Source of the DNA: Wolfiporia cocos
Lineage: Eukaryota; Basidiomycota; Agaricomycetes; Polyporales; Phaeolaceae
Direction of reading: 5' to 3'
Assembly: GCA_029448655.1 (NCBI GenBank)
Contig: JACCLO010000001.1
Span: 4,774,001-4,838,000 of the forward strand
DNA length: 64,000 bases
A program made the position numbers and the translations under genes. Below, piece by piece: positions 46,401 to 55,008 of this stretch (position 1 is the first letter of the stretch; every line of letters begins with the position of its first letter). Below the pieces are notes generated by a model. The model made no database searches, was not told the DNA's origin, and worked only from the letters and a program-made list of their open reading frames with translations.

Positions 46401-48501
46401 TGGCCTATCCAAGGCCATCTCTCTCACCCCATGCGACAAAACGATCACTAGCGAAGGGGCGGCAGAGATATTTCACCGGAAAATCTACTCGCTATATGGC
46501 ATCCCCCGAAAGATCATTTCAGACAGAGGACCGCAATTTGCATCAAAGCTTTTCAAGGAATTATGCAAGCTGCAGGGAACAGAATCAGCGATGAGTACGG
46601 CGTACCATCCACAGACCGACGGACAGACAGAAAGAATGAATCAACAGATCGAAGTATACCTTCGCATCTATTGCATGAACGACCCGTTCCAATGGGTACA
46701 ACGACTGCCTGACGTCGAATTTGCGCACAATACCAGACGAACCGAAAACCGGCCAGCGCCACTCGAAATAATCTTAGGATATGTCCCGAGAGGATTCCCA
46801 GACTATGACAGAGTAGGGAACGTCCCGGCAGCTGTCGACAGGATCAAGAAGATCAAAGAGGCGCGAAAGATGGCATTCATCGCGCATGAATTAGCCCAGA
46901 AAAGAATGGCAGGGCGGTTCCTCAGAGAACTGCCGAAGCTTGAGAAAGGGGATAAGGTCTGGCTCGACGCAAAGAACCTAACTATCCCCTACGAATCTAA
47001 CAAGCTGGCACCAAAAAGGGAAGGACCCTTCACTATCACAGAAAAGATGGGACCCACGACATACCGGCTGCAATTACCAACAAGCTGGAAAGTTCATCCG
47101 GTATTCCACGCCGCCTTACTAAAACCATTCAAAGAAACAAGGGTGCACGGACCCAATTACTTACGGCCGCCACCTGATGTCATCAAGGGACAGGAAGAAT
47201 ACGAGGTCGAAGCCATCTTGGCTGACAGATGGAAAGGAAAGAAGCATCAATACTTCGTCAAGTGGAAAGGCTATGCCACGGCCGACAATTCATGGGAAGA
47301 CGAGGCGAACTTGGAGCACTCCAAGGAGCTGATAAAGGACTACCACAGGACGAGAGTCAGGACAACCCCGACACTCGAAAACAGGACAGTAATAGTATGT
47401 CGACGACTCGTCACCAACTCCCCCGCCGTACCACGACCCCCGGCGATGCAGATCGTCGAGAAGGCCGACCGCGAGGTACGCCACCAAGAAGGTACTCCCC
47501 CCAGCATCTACAGATTAGACACGCCCTCCTCTGGTACAGGGCCGAGGGACCTTTTGCTGGCCGAGCCAATGGCTGGTCGGCCCTCTTCGACATCGCGCAG
47601 GACCTCACCCACGTTTACAGCTCGTACCAGAACATCACCGAGGACCTCGTCCGAATGGAGGGGCAGATCAGAACGCAGAGAGAGGGACTCGAGCTACTCA
47701 CCGACAGACTTATTGACCGATTGGCCGCCACCACGACGGCCCGACTACGACACGCGCTCAACGACTTCGAGGATCGCGAGCACGTTGCTCCCAGTCGACC
47801 CGAATACACACCGCGACCCGCCCGCTTTTTCACCCCCGACGAACGACGCCGAGTTGCAAGGCCGTTTGATTTTATGGAGGGCGATAGAGTATTATTTCCG
47901 CTGCCTACCGAGACTCAGAGGGCCCGCCGAACAGGAGTTAGAGACCCGACGCCACGTATTCCTGGTATGGGAGGCAACGGGAGACGTGAACCACCTGCAC
48001 GCCCGACGAGCCCTAGGGCTACCCCAGCGCGACAGCGAAGAGCGAATAGCACGCCGCCTATTCGACGATCTCCTTCAGTGCAGAGTATTACCCGCGAGGA
48101 GTTTGAGCGAGGTGCGAGGGAGCACGAACGAGACACCGCCTCCCTACCAACATGGGCCGCACGAAACCTCCACCGAGCCGCACACCACTGGAGGTACCAA
48201 CATAACGAATATCTCCGCGATATCCCTTCCCTACGGGTACCAGCGAGGCCCTCACCCGAGCAGCCGTGTCGACAATGTGGTTCCGCTAACCACTGGATCC
48301 TCGACTGCCCCGATTATATTTGCAGAACTTGTGGGCTCAATCAACCAGGTCATCGACAGAATGAATGCCGCCAACACTTCGTATGGCGAACTCCTACGAC
48401 CCCGTCCCTCAGCGGGAACAGCGACATCTACAACGAGCAGGACGCCGAGGCACTCTGAAGAGGGGAATTTGGAAAATTCGTCGAGGCCGACGAATGCTTA
48501 G
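43450..48501 (+). CDS. pol: Pol polyprotein: PR, dUTPase, RT, RNase H, integrase, chromodomain, tail
   Basis: 1683 codons. Domains in order: retropepsin (LIDSGAMSNLI); dUTPase with five motifs (GYDLYAAEE, GRSGN, QAGVIDSDYRGD, RIAQIIFE, KGFGSTD); RT with YMDD (VYMDDILIF); RNase H (LETDASQFATGA...YEIYDRELL); integrase zinc finger (HPGIWG...CAICQ), core (VDFVTDLP...SDRGPQFA...QTDGQTERMNQQ); and a canonical chromodomain (YFVKWKGYATADNSWE) ending near 47345. A 385-residue Ser/Thr/Pro/Arg-rich tail follows and overlaps ORF3; its middle part (LILWRAIEYYFRCLPRL) looks ordered. The frame is open upstream of the ATG into the gag end, so a -1 frameshift or reinitiation is possible. Confidence 0.95.
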   Translation: MTLAKPVKCNALIDSGAMSNLIHSKVVEKYKVPTQPLKNPIIVKNVDGTENKDGRIDREATILLRYPKTQKTRKVRFLVGSIGTENMILGYGWLKDENPTIDWKDQTVDVRSILGAEEKKQETTIRMDTVEMVVAPEGKIPTRGTQEAAGYDLYAAEETEIPAGGWKLVSTGVKMKIPKGSYGRLAGRSGNTLRHGLVVQAGVIDSDYRGDVGAIVFNYSDKAHRIIPGMRIAQIIFERHLTPNILEVEDLDETERGEKGFGSTDQPEETAQRLYTPEEYEAIRRFAKDNPRIIGKKGETRKKFRTKIQIINAVRKALTKSQEFAQKTPEPERTIEEMVLKHLLDFAKVFSKESAAAFPPSRPWDHAIELKPDFVPKDCKVYALSPKEQQALDEFLKENLAKGFIVPSKSPMASPFFFVPKKDSGLRPCQDYRYLNEGTIKNVYPLPLISELLEKLKGAKIFTKMDLRAGYNNVRIKKGDEWKAAFKTNRGLYEPTVMFFGLCNAPGTFQAMMNEILKEEILEGWVLVYMDDILIFSENEKIHKERERRILQRLVDNHLFVKPEKCAFGVDRVEFLGLVITPGNIQMDPAKLNGIKEWPTPRNLKEVRSFLGFANFYRKFIDHYSTHARPLVDLTKTVTGTGFQWTEKEQKAFEFMKKAFTTAPALGTPDKEKPFILETDASQFATGAVLKQIDETGSERPVGYLSQSLTPTERNYEIYDRELLGIVRALEEWRHLLEGAPHRILIRSDHQNLTYWRSAQRLNRRQARWHLFLSQFNLKLQHVPGRKLVMADTLSRLYHLDESNEDNEGITMIPDELVVHAIQIPIIDRIKNANDRDESAEQAIRALGGTGEFPARTTADEWQQTDGILLYRGRMYVPKDEGLRRDVISKYHDTIPAGHPGIWGTTVQVTTHFWWPDMRTMIAEYVRGCAICQQMKPDRNPLKPPLQPIPTREDALPFSQCSVDFVTDLPRVGKYDSMMVIVDHGLSKAISLTPCDKTITSEGAAEIFHRKIYSLYGIPRKIISDRGPQFASKLFKELCKLQGTESAMSTAYHPQTDGQTERMNQQIEVYLRIYCMNDPFQWVQRLPDVEFAHNTRRTENRPAPLEIILGYVPRGFPDYDRVGNVPAAVDRIKKIKEARKMAFIAHELAQKRMAGRFLRELPKLEKGDKVWLDAKNLTIPYESNKLAPKREGPFTITEKMGPTTYRLQLPTSWKVHPVFHAALLKPFKETRVHGPNYLRPPPDVIKGQEEYEVEAILADRWKGKKHQYFVKWKGYATADNSWEDEANLEHSKELIKDYHRTRVRTTPTLENRTVIVCRRLVTNSPAVPRPPAMQIVEKADREVRHQEGTPPSIYRLDTPSSGTGPRDLLLAEPMAGRPSSTSRRTSPTFTARTRTSPRTSSEWRGRSERRERDSSYSPTDLLTDWPPPRRPDYDTRSTTSRIASTLLPVDPNTHRDPPAFSPPTNDAELQGRLILWRAIEYYFRCLPRLRGPAEQELETRRHVFLVWEATGDVNHLHARRALGLPQRDSEERIARRLFDDLLQCRVLPARSLSEVRGSTNETPPPYQHGPHETSTEPHTTGGTNITNISAISLPYGYQRGPHPSSRVDNVVPLTTGSSTAPIIFAELVGSINQVIDRMNAANTSYGELLRPRPSAGTATSTTSRTPRHSEEGNLENSSRPTNA
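47397..48458 (+). CDS. ORF3, overlapping zinc-knuckle protein
   Basis: 353 codons in a different frame from the pol tail, starting at ATG 47397 just after the chromodomain; the frame is open from 47229. It has an amphipathic-looking N-terminal half (HALLWYRAEGPFAGRANGW, then NITEDLVRMEGQIRTQ), a basic low-complexity middle, and near the C-terminus two adjacent zinc knuckles: CRQCGSANHWILDC (CX2CX4HX4C) and CRTCGLNQPGHRQNEC (CX2CX6HX4C). Two such motifs are unlikely by chance in a shadow frame. It may be a second nucleic-acid-binding protein of the element. Expression could be by reinitiation or a subgenomic RNA. I do not recognise a known family. Confidence 0.65.
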   Translation: MSTTRHQLPRRTTTPGDADRREGRPRGTPPRRYSPQHLQIRHALLWYRAEGPFAGRANGWSALFDIAQDLTHVYSSYQNITEDLVRMEGQIRTQREGLELLTDRLIDRLAATTTARLRHALNDFEDREHVAPSRPEYTPRPARFFTPDERRRVARPFDFMEGDRVLFPLPTETQRARRTGVRDPTPRIPGMGGNGRREPPARPTSPRATPARQRRANSTPPIRRSPSVQSITREEFERGAREHERDTASLPTWAARNLHRAAHHWRYQHNEYLRDIPSLRVPARPSPEQPCRQCGSANHWILDCPDYICRTCGLNQPGHRQNECRQHFVWRTPTTPSLSGNSDIYNEQDAEAL

Positions 48502-48512
48502 GGAGGGGCTGA
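48501..48512 (+). other. Polypurine tract
   Basis: GGGAGGGGCTGA abuts the 3' LTR directly after the pol stop. It is the likely plus-strand primer. Confidence 0.8.
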
Positions 48513-49220
48513 TGTTACGGTTATTTTGATTTTTCAAATATCGACAGAACTCACCACGGGGCGAATACGATACAGGGACTTGTTGCGCAACCAACTCCCC
48601 TGGCTACTCGTGACTCTACTGGGCGCATCCCCAGTTGTACTAGTCTATAGGGCGCGTTTCATCTTTGGCAGATCCAACTCTGCCACCGTTTCATGTTAAT
48701 CGTTTGTTAGCTGATAGATGGCGTTCAACCGCCATCATTCCTATCTACCGTCTCAGATATATCACTACATACCTATCAAACGTTTGGTACTATAGCGTAG
48801 ATAGTATCGGTGACATCTGGGACAGACTTGACCCCTGAAACCTAACGTAGTATATAAACTAATGTACTTACTGTCGAGGCTCTTCAGCTCGACCTTGTTG
48901 TACAAACAAGAAGTCTTATACTCGTTCTCAAACGTAGGAAACTACGCTCAGTATTTCTCACTCGAGCAACCGAACGACTAAGTCCTCGAAGTGCACACTG
49001 ACTTCTCGGACTTAGGCGAGTCTTATATTCTATTCGACTCGCACCTGAACAGATTATATCCTCTAACGCGTATTGGATATTAACCGATTTCCTAAGGACT
49101 TCACTTAGGACCCGAAGGCATCTAACGAGTATTTGCCTTGCATACGGCGACGTGCCTACGTGCAGAAAAACGATCTATATTCGCGATTCGAATATACGAA
49201 CGGGTATTCGACCCGTAACA
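48513..49220 (+). repeat. 3' LTR of the full-length element
   Basis: 708 bp. The only difference I saw from the 5' LTR is one base near 49160 (AGAAAAACG versus AGAAGAACG). Confidence 0.95.
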
Positions 49221-49835
49221 GTAGGGCTCGTTTCATCTTTGGCAGATCCAACCCTGCCACCGTTTCATGTTCATCGTTTATTAGCTGACAGATGGCGTTC
49301 AACCGCCATCATTCCTATCTATCGTCTCAGATATATCACTCCATACTTATCAAACGTTTGGGACTATAGCGTAGATAGTATCGGTGGCATCTGGGACAGA
49401 CTTGACCCCTGAAACCTAGCGTAGTATAAAAACTCATGTACTTACCGTCGAGGCTCTTCAGCTCGACCTTGTTGTATAAACAAGAAGTCTTATACTCGTT
49501 CTCAAACGTAGGAAACTACGCTCAGTATTTCTTGCTCGAGCAACCGAACGACTAAGTCCTCAAAGTGCACACTGACTTCTCGGACTTAGGCGAGTCTTAT
49601 ATTCTATTCGACTCGCACTTGAACAGATTATATCCTCTAACGTGTATTGGATATTAACCGATCTCCTAAGGACTTCACTTAGGACCCGAAGGCATCTAAC
49701 GAGTATTTGCCTTGCATACGGCAACGTGCCTACGTGCAGAAGAACGATCTATATTCGCGACTCGAATATACGAACGGGTATTCGACCCGTAACATGAGTT
49801 CTGTCGATATTCGAAAAATCAAAATAACCGTAACA

Positions 49836-50806
49836 AGCTTGAAGTTTGCATCTGTGATCTCAGCTTGCATTCCCATGAGTGGCAACATCAAGGGCATGCA
49901 GCTGCATGGTGGCCTGCAGCTCACCATCAAGGGTAGAGAAGGGGGTGAGCAGGAGAGTGCATGCACAATCCGTTCATACTTCTCTGCATGTGCACAGTGG
50001 CATCATCATGCGAGAGCTTGCAACAGTGTGTGCATGGCAGAGCATGGACTGTTGTGGAGGAGGGAGGATATTTGATGCATGAGAAGGGAAGAGGGAGGGC
50101 ATCTGCAACCACAACAAGGGACTGACGAGGTGCCTGCAGCGATGACAGGAGCATGCAAGATGCAATTGTGAATGCACCAGAACTGAGGCAAGTGTGGGGG
50201 CAGCAACGGTCATGTGCAGTGTTATGACTGGCATGGTGGGGTGGTCGTGCTGCTGGTGTGGGCATGATGTGCTTGCGGGAATCAGGAGATTGGATGGGCC
50301 AACTGTAAGCATGTATGTGTGCCATAGTACTGTCCCCCATGCTTACATCTGCCTGTGTGCCCAGAGAGGGAAAAACATGGGCATTAGAATGCAGTGTATT
50401 CAAACTTAAAACCATCCTCACCTGGCTTGAAGGGGCGCTCCATGGTATGTTGAAGAAAGGATATGCCATTCATTTGAGGACTGGTGCACTGTTAAGCTCA
50501 GAGAGAAAGAAAGGCTGATATGATGAATGAGGTGCACACAATGCATTTGGAGTGATAGCAATGGAGGTGGTATCTGAGGATACCTTCCTTTAAAAGCTGA
50601 TTTGAGCATAGTGCTGTGACTTCAGTGTGATCATGGCAGAGATGATATACATTGTTATCTGCGAGCTTGATAATGTTGATTGGGAGCAACATCAATGAGA
50701 TCTCATGCTACATTTTGGTTGGACAAGGTATTCTATACAGTAGTGATACCGTAGCGTGTTAGACATTGTTCAAGATGCCACAACAGATGATTTTGTCAGA
50801 GCTCGA
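49836..50806. other. CpG-poor relic, right part of the interrupted coding region
   Basis: Begins with the TSD AGCTT and continues the plus-strand reading left at 39948 (LKFASVISACIP, then GNIKGMQLHGG). It is rich in TG and CA and poor in CG, as in old methylated repeats. No intact frame. Confidence 0.4.
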
Positions 50807-51043
50807 TCACAAGCTAATTTTGGTTGTGGCAGCTTCAGGGCCCTGCAGGGCAGTTTCAATGGCATGCAGTAGGGTCTCCCTGTCTTCCATGCCTACACTG
50901 ACCCTAATGAGGGTTACCTTGACATCCCCACCTGCTGCCCATTCTAATTCAGCAGCTAAGATGGTGTACGGCAATGCGAGCACAAAGTTTGTACCAAGAC
51001 TCAGGCCCTTGTGGCATGGGAGTGTGTCATAGAATGCATGCAA
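50807..51043 (-). pseudogene. C-terminal fragment of a Cys/Met-metabolism PLP enzyme
   Basis: The 78-codon frame contains LPCHKGLSLGTNFVLALPY and VTLIRVSVGMEDRETLLHAIE. These are typical of the C-terminal part of cystathionine gamma-synthase/O-acetylhomoserine lyase-type enzymes. The PLP-lysine region and everything upstream are missing. It lies in CpG-poor TE debris, so it is a gene fragment, perhaps captured. Confidence 0.7.
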
Positions 51044-51509
51044 TTGGGACTGTCAAGGTGAACAGAGCACATCCTCGATCATGGCCGAAGTTTTAAGAGG
51101 AAAACAACAATGTCGCGAAATAGCGCCCTTGGAAATCATATCACGTGACAGGTGTGGATAGGGAAAAGCTCTCCCACACTTTACTGAGAGATTGAAATGC
51201 TCTTGAAACGAAATGTAGGCGCGCGCAAAAAGTGTATGTTTATTTAAAAACCAAACCCACTACTATCGTAGCGGAAATAAAAGTATGATTAAAAAGCTTT
51301 AGTGGATCACATGTCACAGCCCATTACAGTAACGATACATCAAGCAATACACCGAGCAGTGGGTAGGGTATATATGAGATACAGTGAGACGTGCTACAGT
51401 AACACTAGTGCAGTAGTAGAGCCCTGAATATCGTGTAAGATGACGTGTACGAGCCATGAATAGACGTGTGTGTAATATCGCGATTCGCATGGAGGTCGAG
51501 GGAACATGC
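51044..51509. other. Intergenic
   Basis: AT-rich sequence between the PLP fragment and the 3' end of the G-alpha gene. Nothing recognised. Confidence 0.4.
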
Positions 51510-53920
51510 TTATAATATCTCGGCCTCTTTCATGTAGCCACGCTGAATCCCATCACGAACTGTCCAAGGCGACATGAGACACCGACATGAGAAAGTAAAC
51601 CCGAGTTCGAGCACATACCTGCAGCAACTGTGATCGCAGTCGCCTTGGTGTCCTACAGTCCGACCGGAAGTCATCAGCGATCAGCCAAATGCCAGCAGCA
51701 CCAGGCGCGACGCACCACGACAGACGTGAAATACGCGTAGAACGTCCGCTTCTCGGGCGACTGCCTGACGAGGACCTCTTTGAACTGGTGGCGGAAATCT
51801 GCCCATGCTCACGTCAGCGGACGGCACCAGAACGTCAGGAGGGGCAGCGGGCGCACACTTGGCGACGCTGCGCGCGTCGTTCGGCCGGTCGCCGTAGCTC
51901 GGGACAGAGTTCGCGACGCGGACGCCGCGCGAGATCTTCTTCTGCAGCAGGTCGCACTTGTTCAGGAACTGTCCCACGTGCCACAGCAACCACATCATGA
52001 GCACAGCCCCTATATGCGCAGCCAAGTAGAGCGAATACGCACGAGGATGAGCTGGACGTTGCGCAGCAGCTTCGACGAGCACACCGCCTTCCAGAGGAGC
52101 AGGCTGTCCTGCAGGCGGTTCACGCGGCGGTCCTCCGCGAGCCGCTCGTCAAAGCAGCTGATGGGCGCGAGGAAGATGATTGCATTGATGTCATCGAAGT
52201 ATGGAGCCCATGCGTGCCGCTGTGTGCCAGAAACGGACGCGTTACACGGCGCACTCAGCCTCGCTAACGGGTGCACTTACGGAAGACCGCGCGCCACCAA
52301 CGTCGTACAGAAGCCAGTCGCGTCCAGCGTCTGGACCTAGCAGCGGGATGTGAGCATGTTGTAGCAGCTGGAAGAGACGAGAGGCAGGCGTACCACGCTC
52401 GAACCTGAAGCGGTACTCTTGTACACCCATCGTGCGGAGCCGTGCGCGCACCACATCTTCGTCTGACGGCTCGTAATCCCGTTTCGCCACGCGCGCGACG
52501 TCGTTTAGGAAGCTGGGTATATGCGCATACCACGGTCAATCGATGAGCGACGCAGCGACACAGAAAGAATGCGATATCACTCACAACCCAGGGCCTTCCT
52601 CCAATCGAGACTTTACCTTCCTGCGCGAGAGGACCGTCTGCACGCCAGGATCCGTCCACAACGTGATCATGTCCTCCGCGCACGACGCAATCACCTCCGC
52701 CGCATTCTGCGCCTGCGGCTCGCACTCGCCGTCGGACATCGCCTCGTCGCCCTCATCCCTGTTCGCCAGCACGAGCGGCGTCGTCGGCCGCACCCGCTTC
52801 CTCTCCCGCCGGCGCCCCGGGGCCCCGCGGTTCTCCCCCTCCTCCGGCGGGATCTCCGCGCGCGCCTCGTCCCGGCTCCCCAGCGAGGCCCGCCGCGCGG
52901 CGTCATAGCCCGCCTTCACGCGCCGCAGCGCGGTCTTCCATCCATAGCGGCTCGTCACGAACGCCTCGCGCGCGCCCCGCCCGCCCTCAAGCCGCGCCCA
53001 CGGCGCCGCATCGCCCGCGTACTCGGGCGCATCGCTCGTCGCCGCGCCGAGCGACCGCTCCAGGTCGCGCTGCACGTGCCGCAGGGGCGCAAGGCGCAGC
53101 TGGAGCGTGCGGTGCCGGTCTGTCAGCGTCGAGGAGGTGGAGGCGGCGGAGGCGGAGGCGTCGTCGTCCTCGTCGTCGTCCTCGTCGTCCGCGTCGAGGT
53201 CCAGATCGGGCACGAGCGTCGTTCCGGAGGACTTGCTCGTCGAAGGGGCGGTGCTCGGGCGCGCGCGGCTGGGCGGCGCGAGCGATTGCGAGGCGGCGAG
53301 CGAGCCCGACGACGTGCTTGCGCGGGCGTTCGTGTGCGGGTGGAGGTAGTGGGAGGTGTGGGGCGCGCTGGAGGATTCCTCGGAGAGGACGTCCAGGATT
53401 GTGTTGACGGAACGGACGAGGTTGAGGTGGATGACAGCGCGCCACGCTGACCGCTCCTGTAGGAAAGAGGAGTACGCGTACGCGAGCTGGAAGTCTGGTG
53501 GGCAAGTGTTAGTATCCGCGTACAGCGCACCATTGACAGTATGGATGCTATAGCAGTACGCTGACGCAGACATCCTTCCAGCGCCATGAACAGGACGCCC
53601 TCTTCCTGGAGCTGGAAAGATGCCTGCGCCATCGTACTAGACGGAGGACTGCCATCGCCACGCCTGTTCGGAATGCACTCACTCTTGACCGTGGTCGACT
53701 TCCCGCTCTCGCTCTGACCCAATAACAGGATCTTAATGGGCTTGCCCCGCTTCTTCATCGCGAGCTTTTCCGCCTTGATCTGGGCGTCGATCTGCTCGCT
53801 GATAAGGCGCCCCTGCGCCTCGCGCTGCTCGCGCGCCCATCGGTCGGCGGGCGACTCGTCCCTCGGCGGGGCGGTGGCGAGGGACAGCGGGTCAGGGGGG
53901 TCGAGGGGGAGGACGGCCAT
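51510..53920 (-). CDS. G-protein alpha subunit, divergent, large insert
   Basis: GTP-binding signalling protein acting below GPCRs at the plasma membrane. ATG 53920 gives MAVLPLDPPDPLS; the P-loop GQSESGKST follows at about residue 67. Later motifs are switch I RARLRTMGVQ, switch II YDVGGAR, NKCDLL and a C-terminal TSVVDTKATAIT (in place of TCATDT). The end is QRGYMKEAEIL, stop at 51510. The helical domain has an insert of well over 100 residues, rich in Ser, Asp and Arg (acidic run around 53150-53200). No N-terminal MGxxxS myristoylation signal is visible, unlike canonical Gpa1 types. The structure fits the expanded Gpa4-like group of basidiomycetes. Several introns, one around 200 bp after the P-loop. 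Confidence 0.9.
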
Positions 53921-54670
53921 GGCGAGGAGGGGACGAGGGGCGAAGAGCACGGCCTCAGCTGTTATTGTTTGTAGCACGGCCTGCGTTGTGGGAAAAGGCG
54001 GCGTTGTATATGGCAGATGGAGTCGTGCGCATTGTGATGGTGTTATAAGATGCCCTGGGCCGCCCGTGATGCCGGATAGGGAGCGGGAACGAGAGGTGGG
54101 AAATCCTGCGCACCGGGACCCCCGGCGAGCGCCTTGCCACTGATCTCTGCACTCTCCCATCAGCCGGTGGACGGTCAAAGTTCACGCCCAGATATCCGCG
54201 CCCGTGGCAGTGGCCACATTTGATGCTGGCCGCAATGGCGCACGCGAATGTACAGGCGGGGCTGCTCTTGTCTTCCAGCAACACTGCACGGTCGGATTCG
54301 TGTTGGCCATAGATCTCGCCGTACCAATGTCCGCCCTCGGTTCGTCATCTATCAAGGAACAAGGAACAGGCGGTCCGCGGCCTCGCGACCATCAAGATCC
54401 CGTCGAATGCATGAGCAACCCTGCACTGTTCTTAACTCAAATACATGGTGCATTCTCGTCTAATCAATCGTCCATTTGTCAGGGCAATATTAATCCCCTT
54501 TTGCAGGCGACGCTGTCGTCGAACACTCTCACAGCTACCCTACATGTGCGAGCTGTCATTCTACCCAGCCTTCATGAAATGTTCCTTCCGGGCCGCCCTC
54601 CAATCCGAATACCATAGCGCCCAGCACCGAGCGGACTAACCTCAGCTAGACAGATATGTCTTGTGCCTGA
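53921..54670. other. Intergenic, G-alpha promoter region
   Basis: Upstream of the G-alpha start. No gene or repeat was recognised up to the LINE-type target duplication. Confidence 0.4.
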
Positions 54671-54686
54671 TCCCGTGCGTTGTGGG

Positions 54687-54709
54687 AGAGAGAGAGAGAG
54701 AGAGAGAGA
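54687..54709. repeat. (GA)n microsatellite, 3' tail of the LINE-type insertion
   Basis: About 12 GA units on the plus strand, read as (TC)n at the 3' end of the minus-strand insertion. Confidence 0.9.
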
Positions 54710-55008
54710 CAACCATTTATATCCCGCAGTCAGTATCCTATGTACATGTGCGGCAGCTAACGAGAGCCCAAGGTCGAAGGTGACAGTTCACGATAGTTAC
54801 GAGTAGGGTGTTGTGCGGGGTCGTACTTCTGTTAGGTATCGTATGAGAGGGCGAGCATATGGTAGAAGCCCCGAGGTTAGGCGACACCAATCGCTCTAGT
54901 GATACGTATATAGAAAGGAAACGAAAAGAAAAGGGAGGTTAAAACTAATAGAAAAAGTATGTAGCAGAAGAACCCGGACTTCTTGCAAGGTGTTATGTGG
55001 GAAGGCGG

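Larger units (their letters stand above)
40759..49220 (+). mobile_element. Full-length Ty3/gypsy chromovirus-type element, 8.46 kb
   Basis: Two 708-bp LTRs that differ at about one base, with TSD GTAGG (40754-40758 and 49221-49225). It carries gag, pol (PR, dUTPase, RT, RNase H, integrase, chromodomain) and an extra overlapping ORF. All frames are open and the control sites (TATA, self-primer, PBS, PPT) are present. It looks intact and recently active. Confidence 0.96.
40620..49794 (+). repeat. Solo LTR B (plus), interrupted by the full element
   Basis: A second copy of the same LTR, in the opposite direction, lies at 40620-40758 and continues at 49226-49794. It is flanked by TSD TGAGT (40615-40619 and 49795-49799), which splits LTR A. 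Confidence 0.9.
39949..49835 (-). repeat. Solo LTR A (minus), interrupted by LTR B and the full element
   Basis: The reverse complement of the 708-bp LTR family occupies 39949-40619 and resumes at 49800-49835. It is flanked by TSD AGCTT (39944-39948 and 49836-49840). It is the oldest layer of the nest. Confidence 0.9.

Noticed and set aside
52521..53450. 309-codon plus-strand ORF opposite the G-alpha gene
   Set aside because: It is extremely Arg-rich and mirrors the acidic and Ser-rich insert of the G-alpha frame. A shadow frame.
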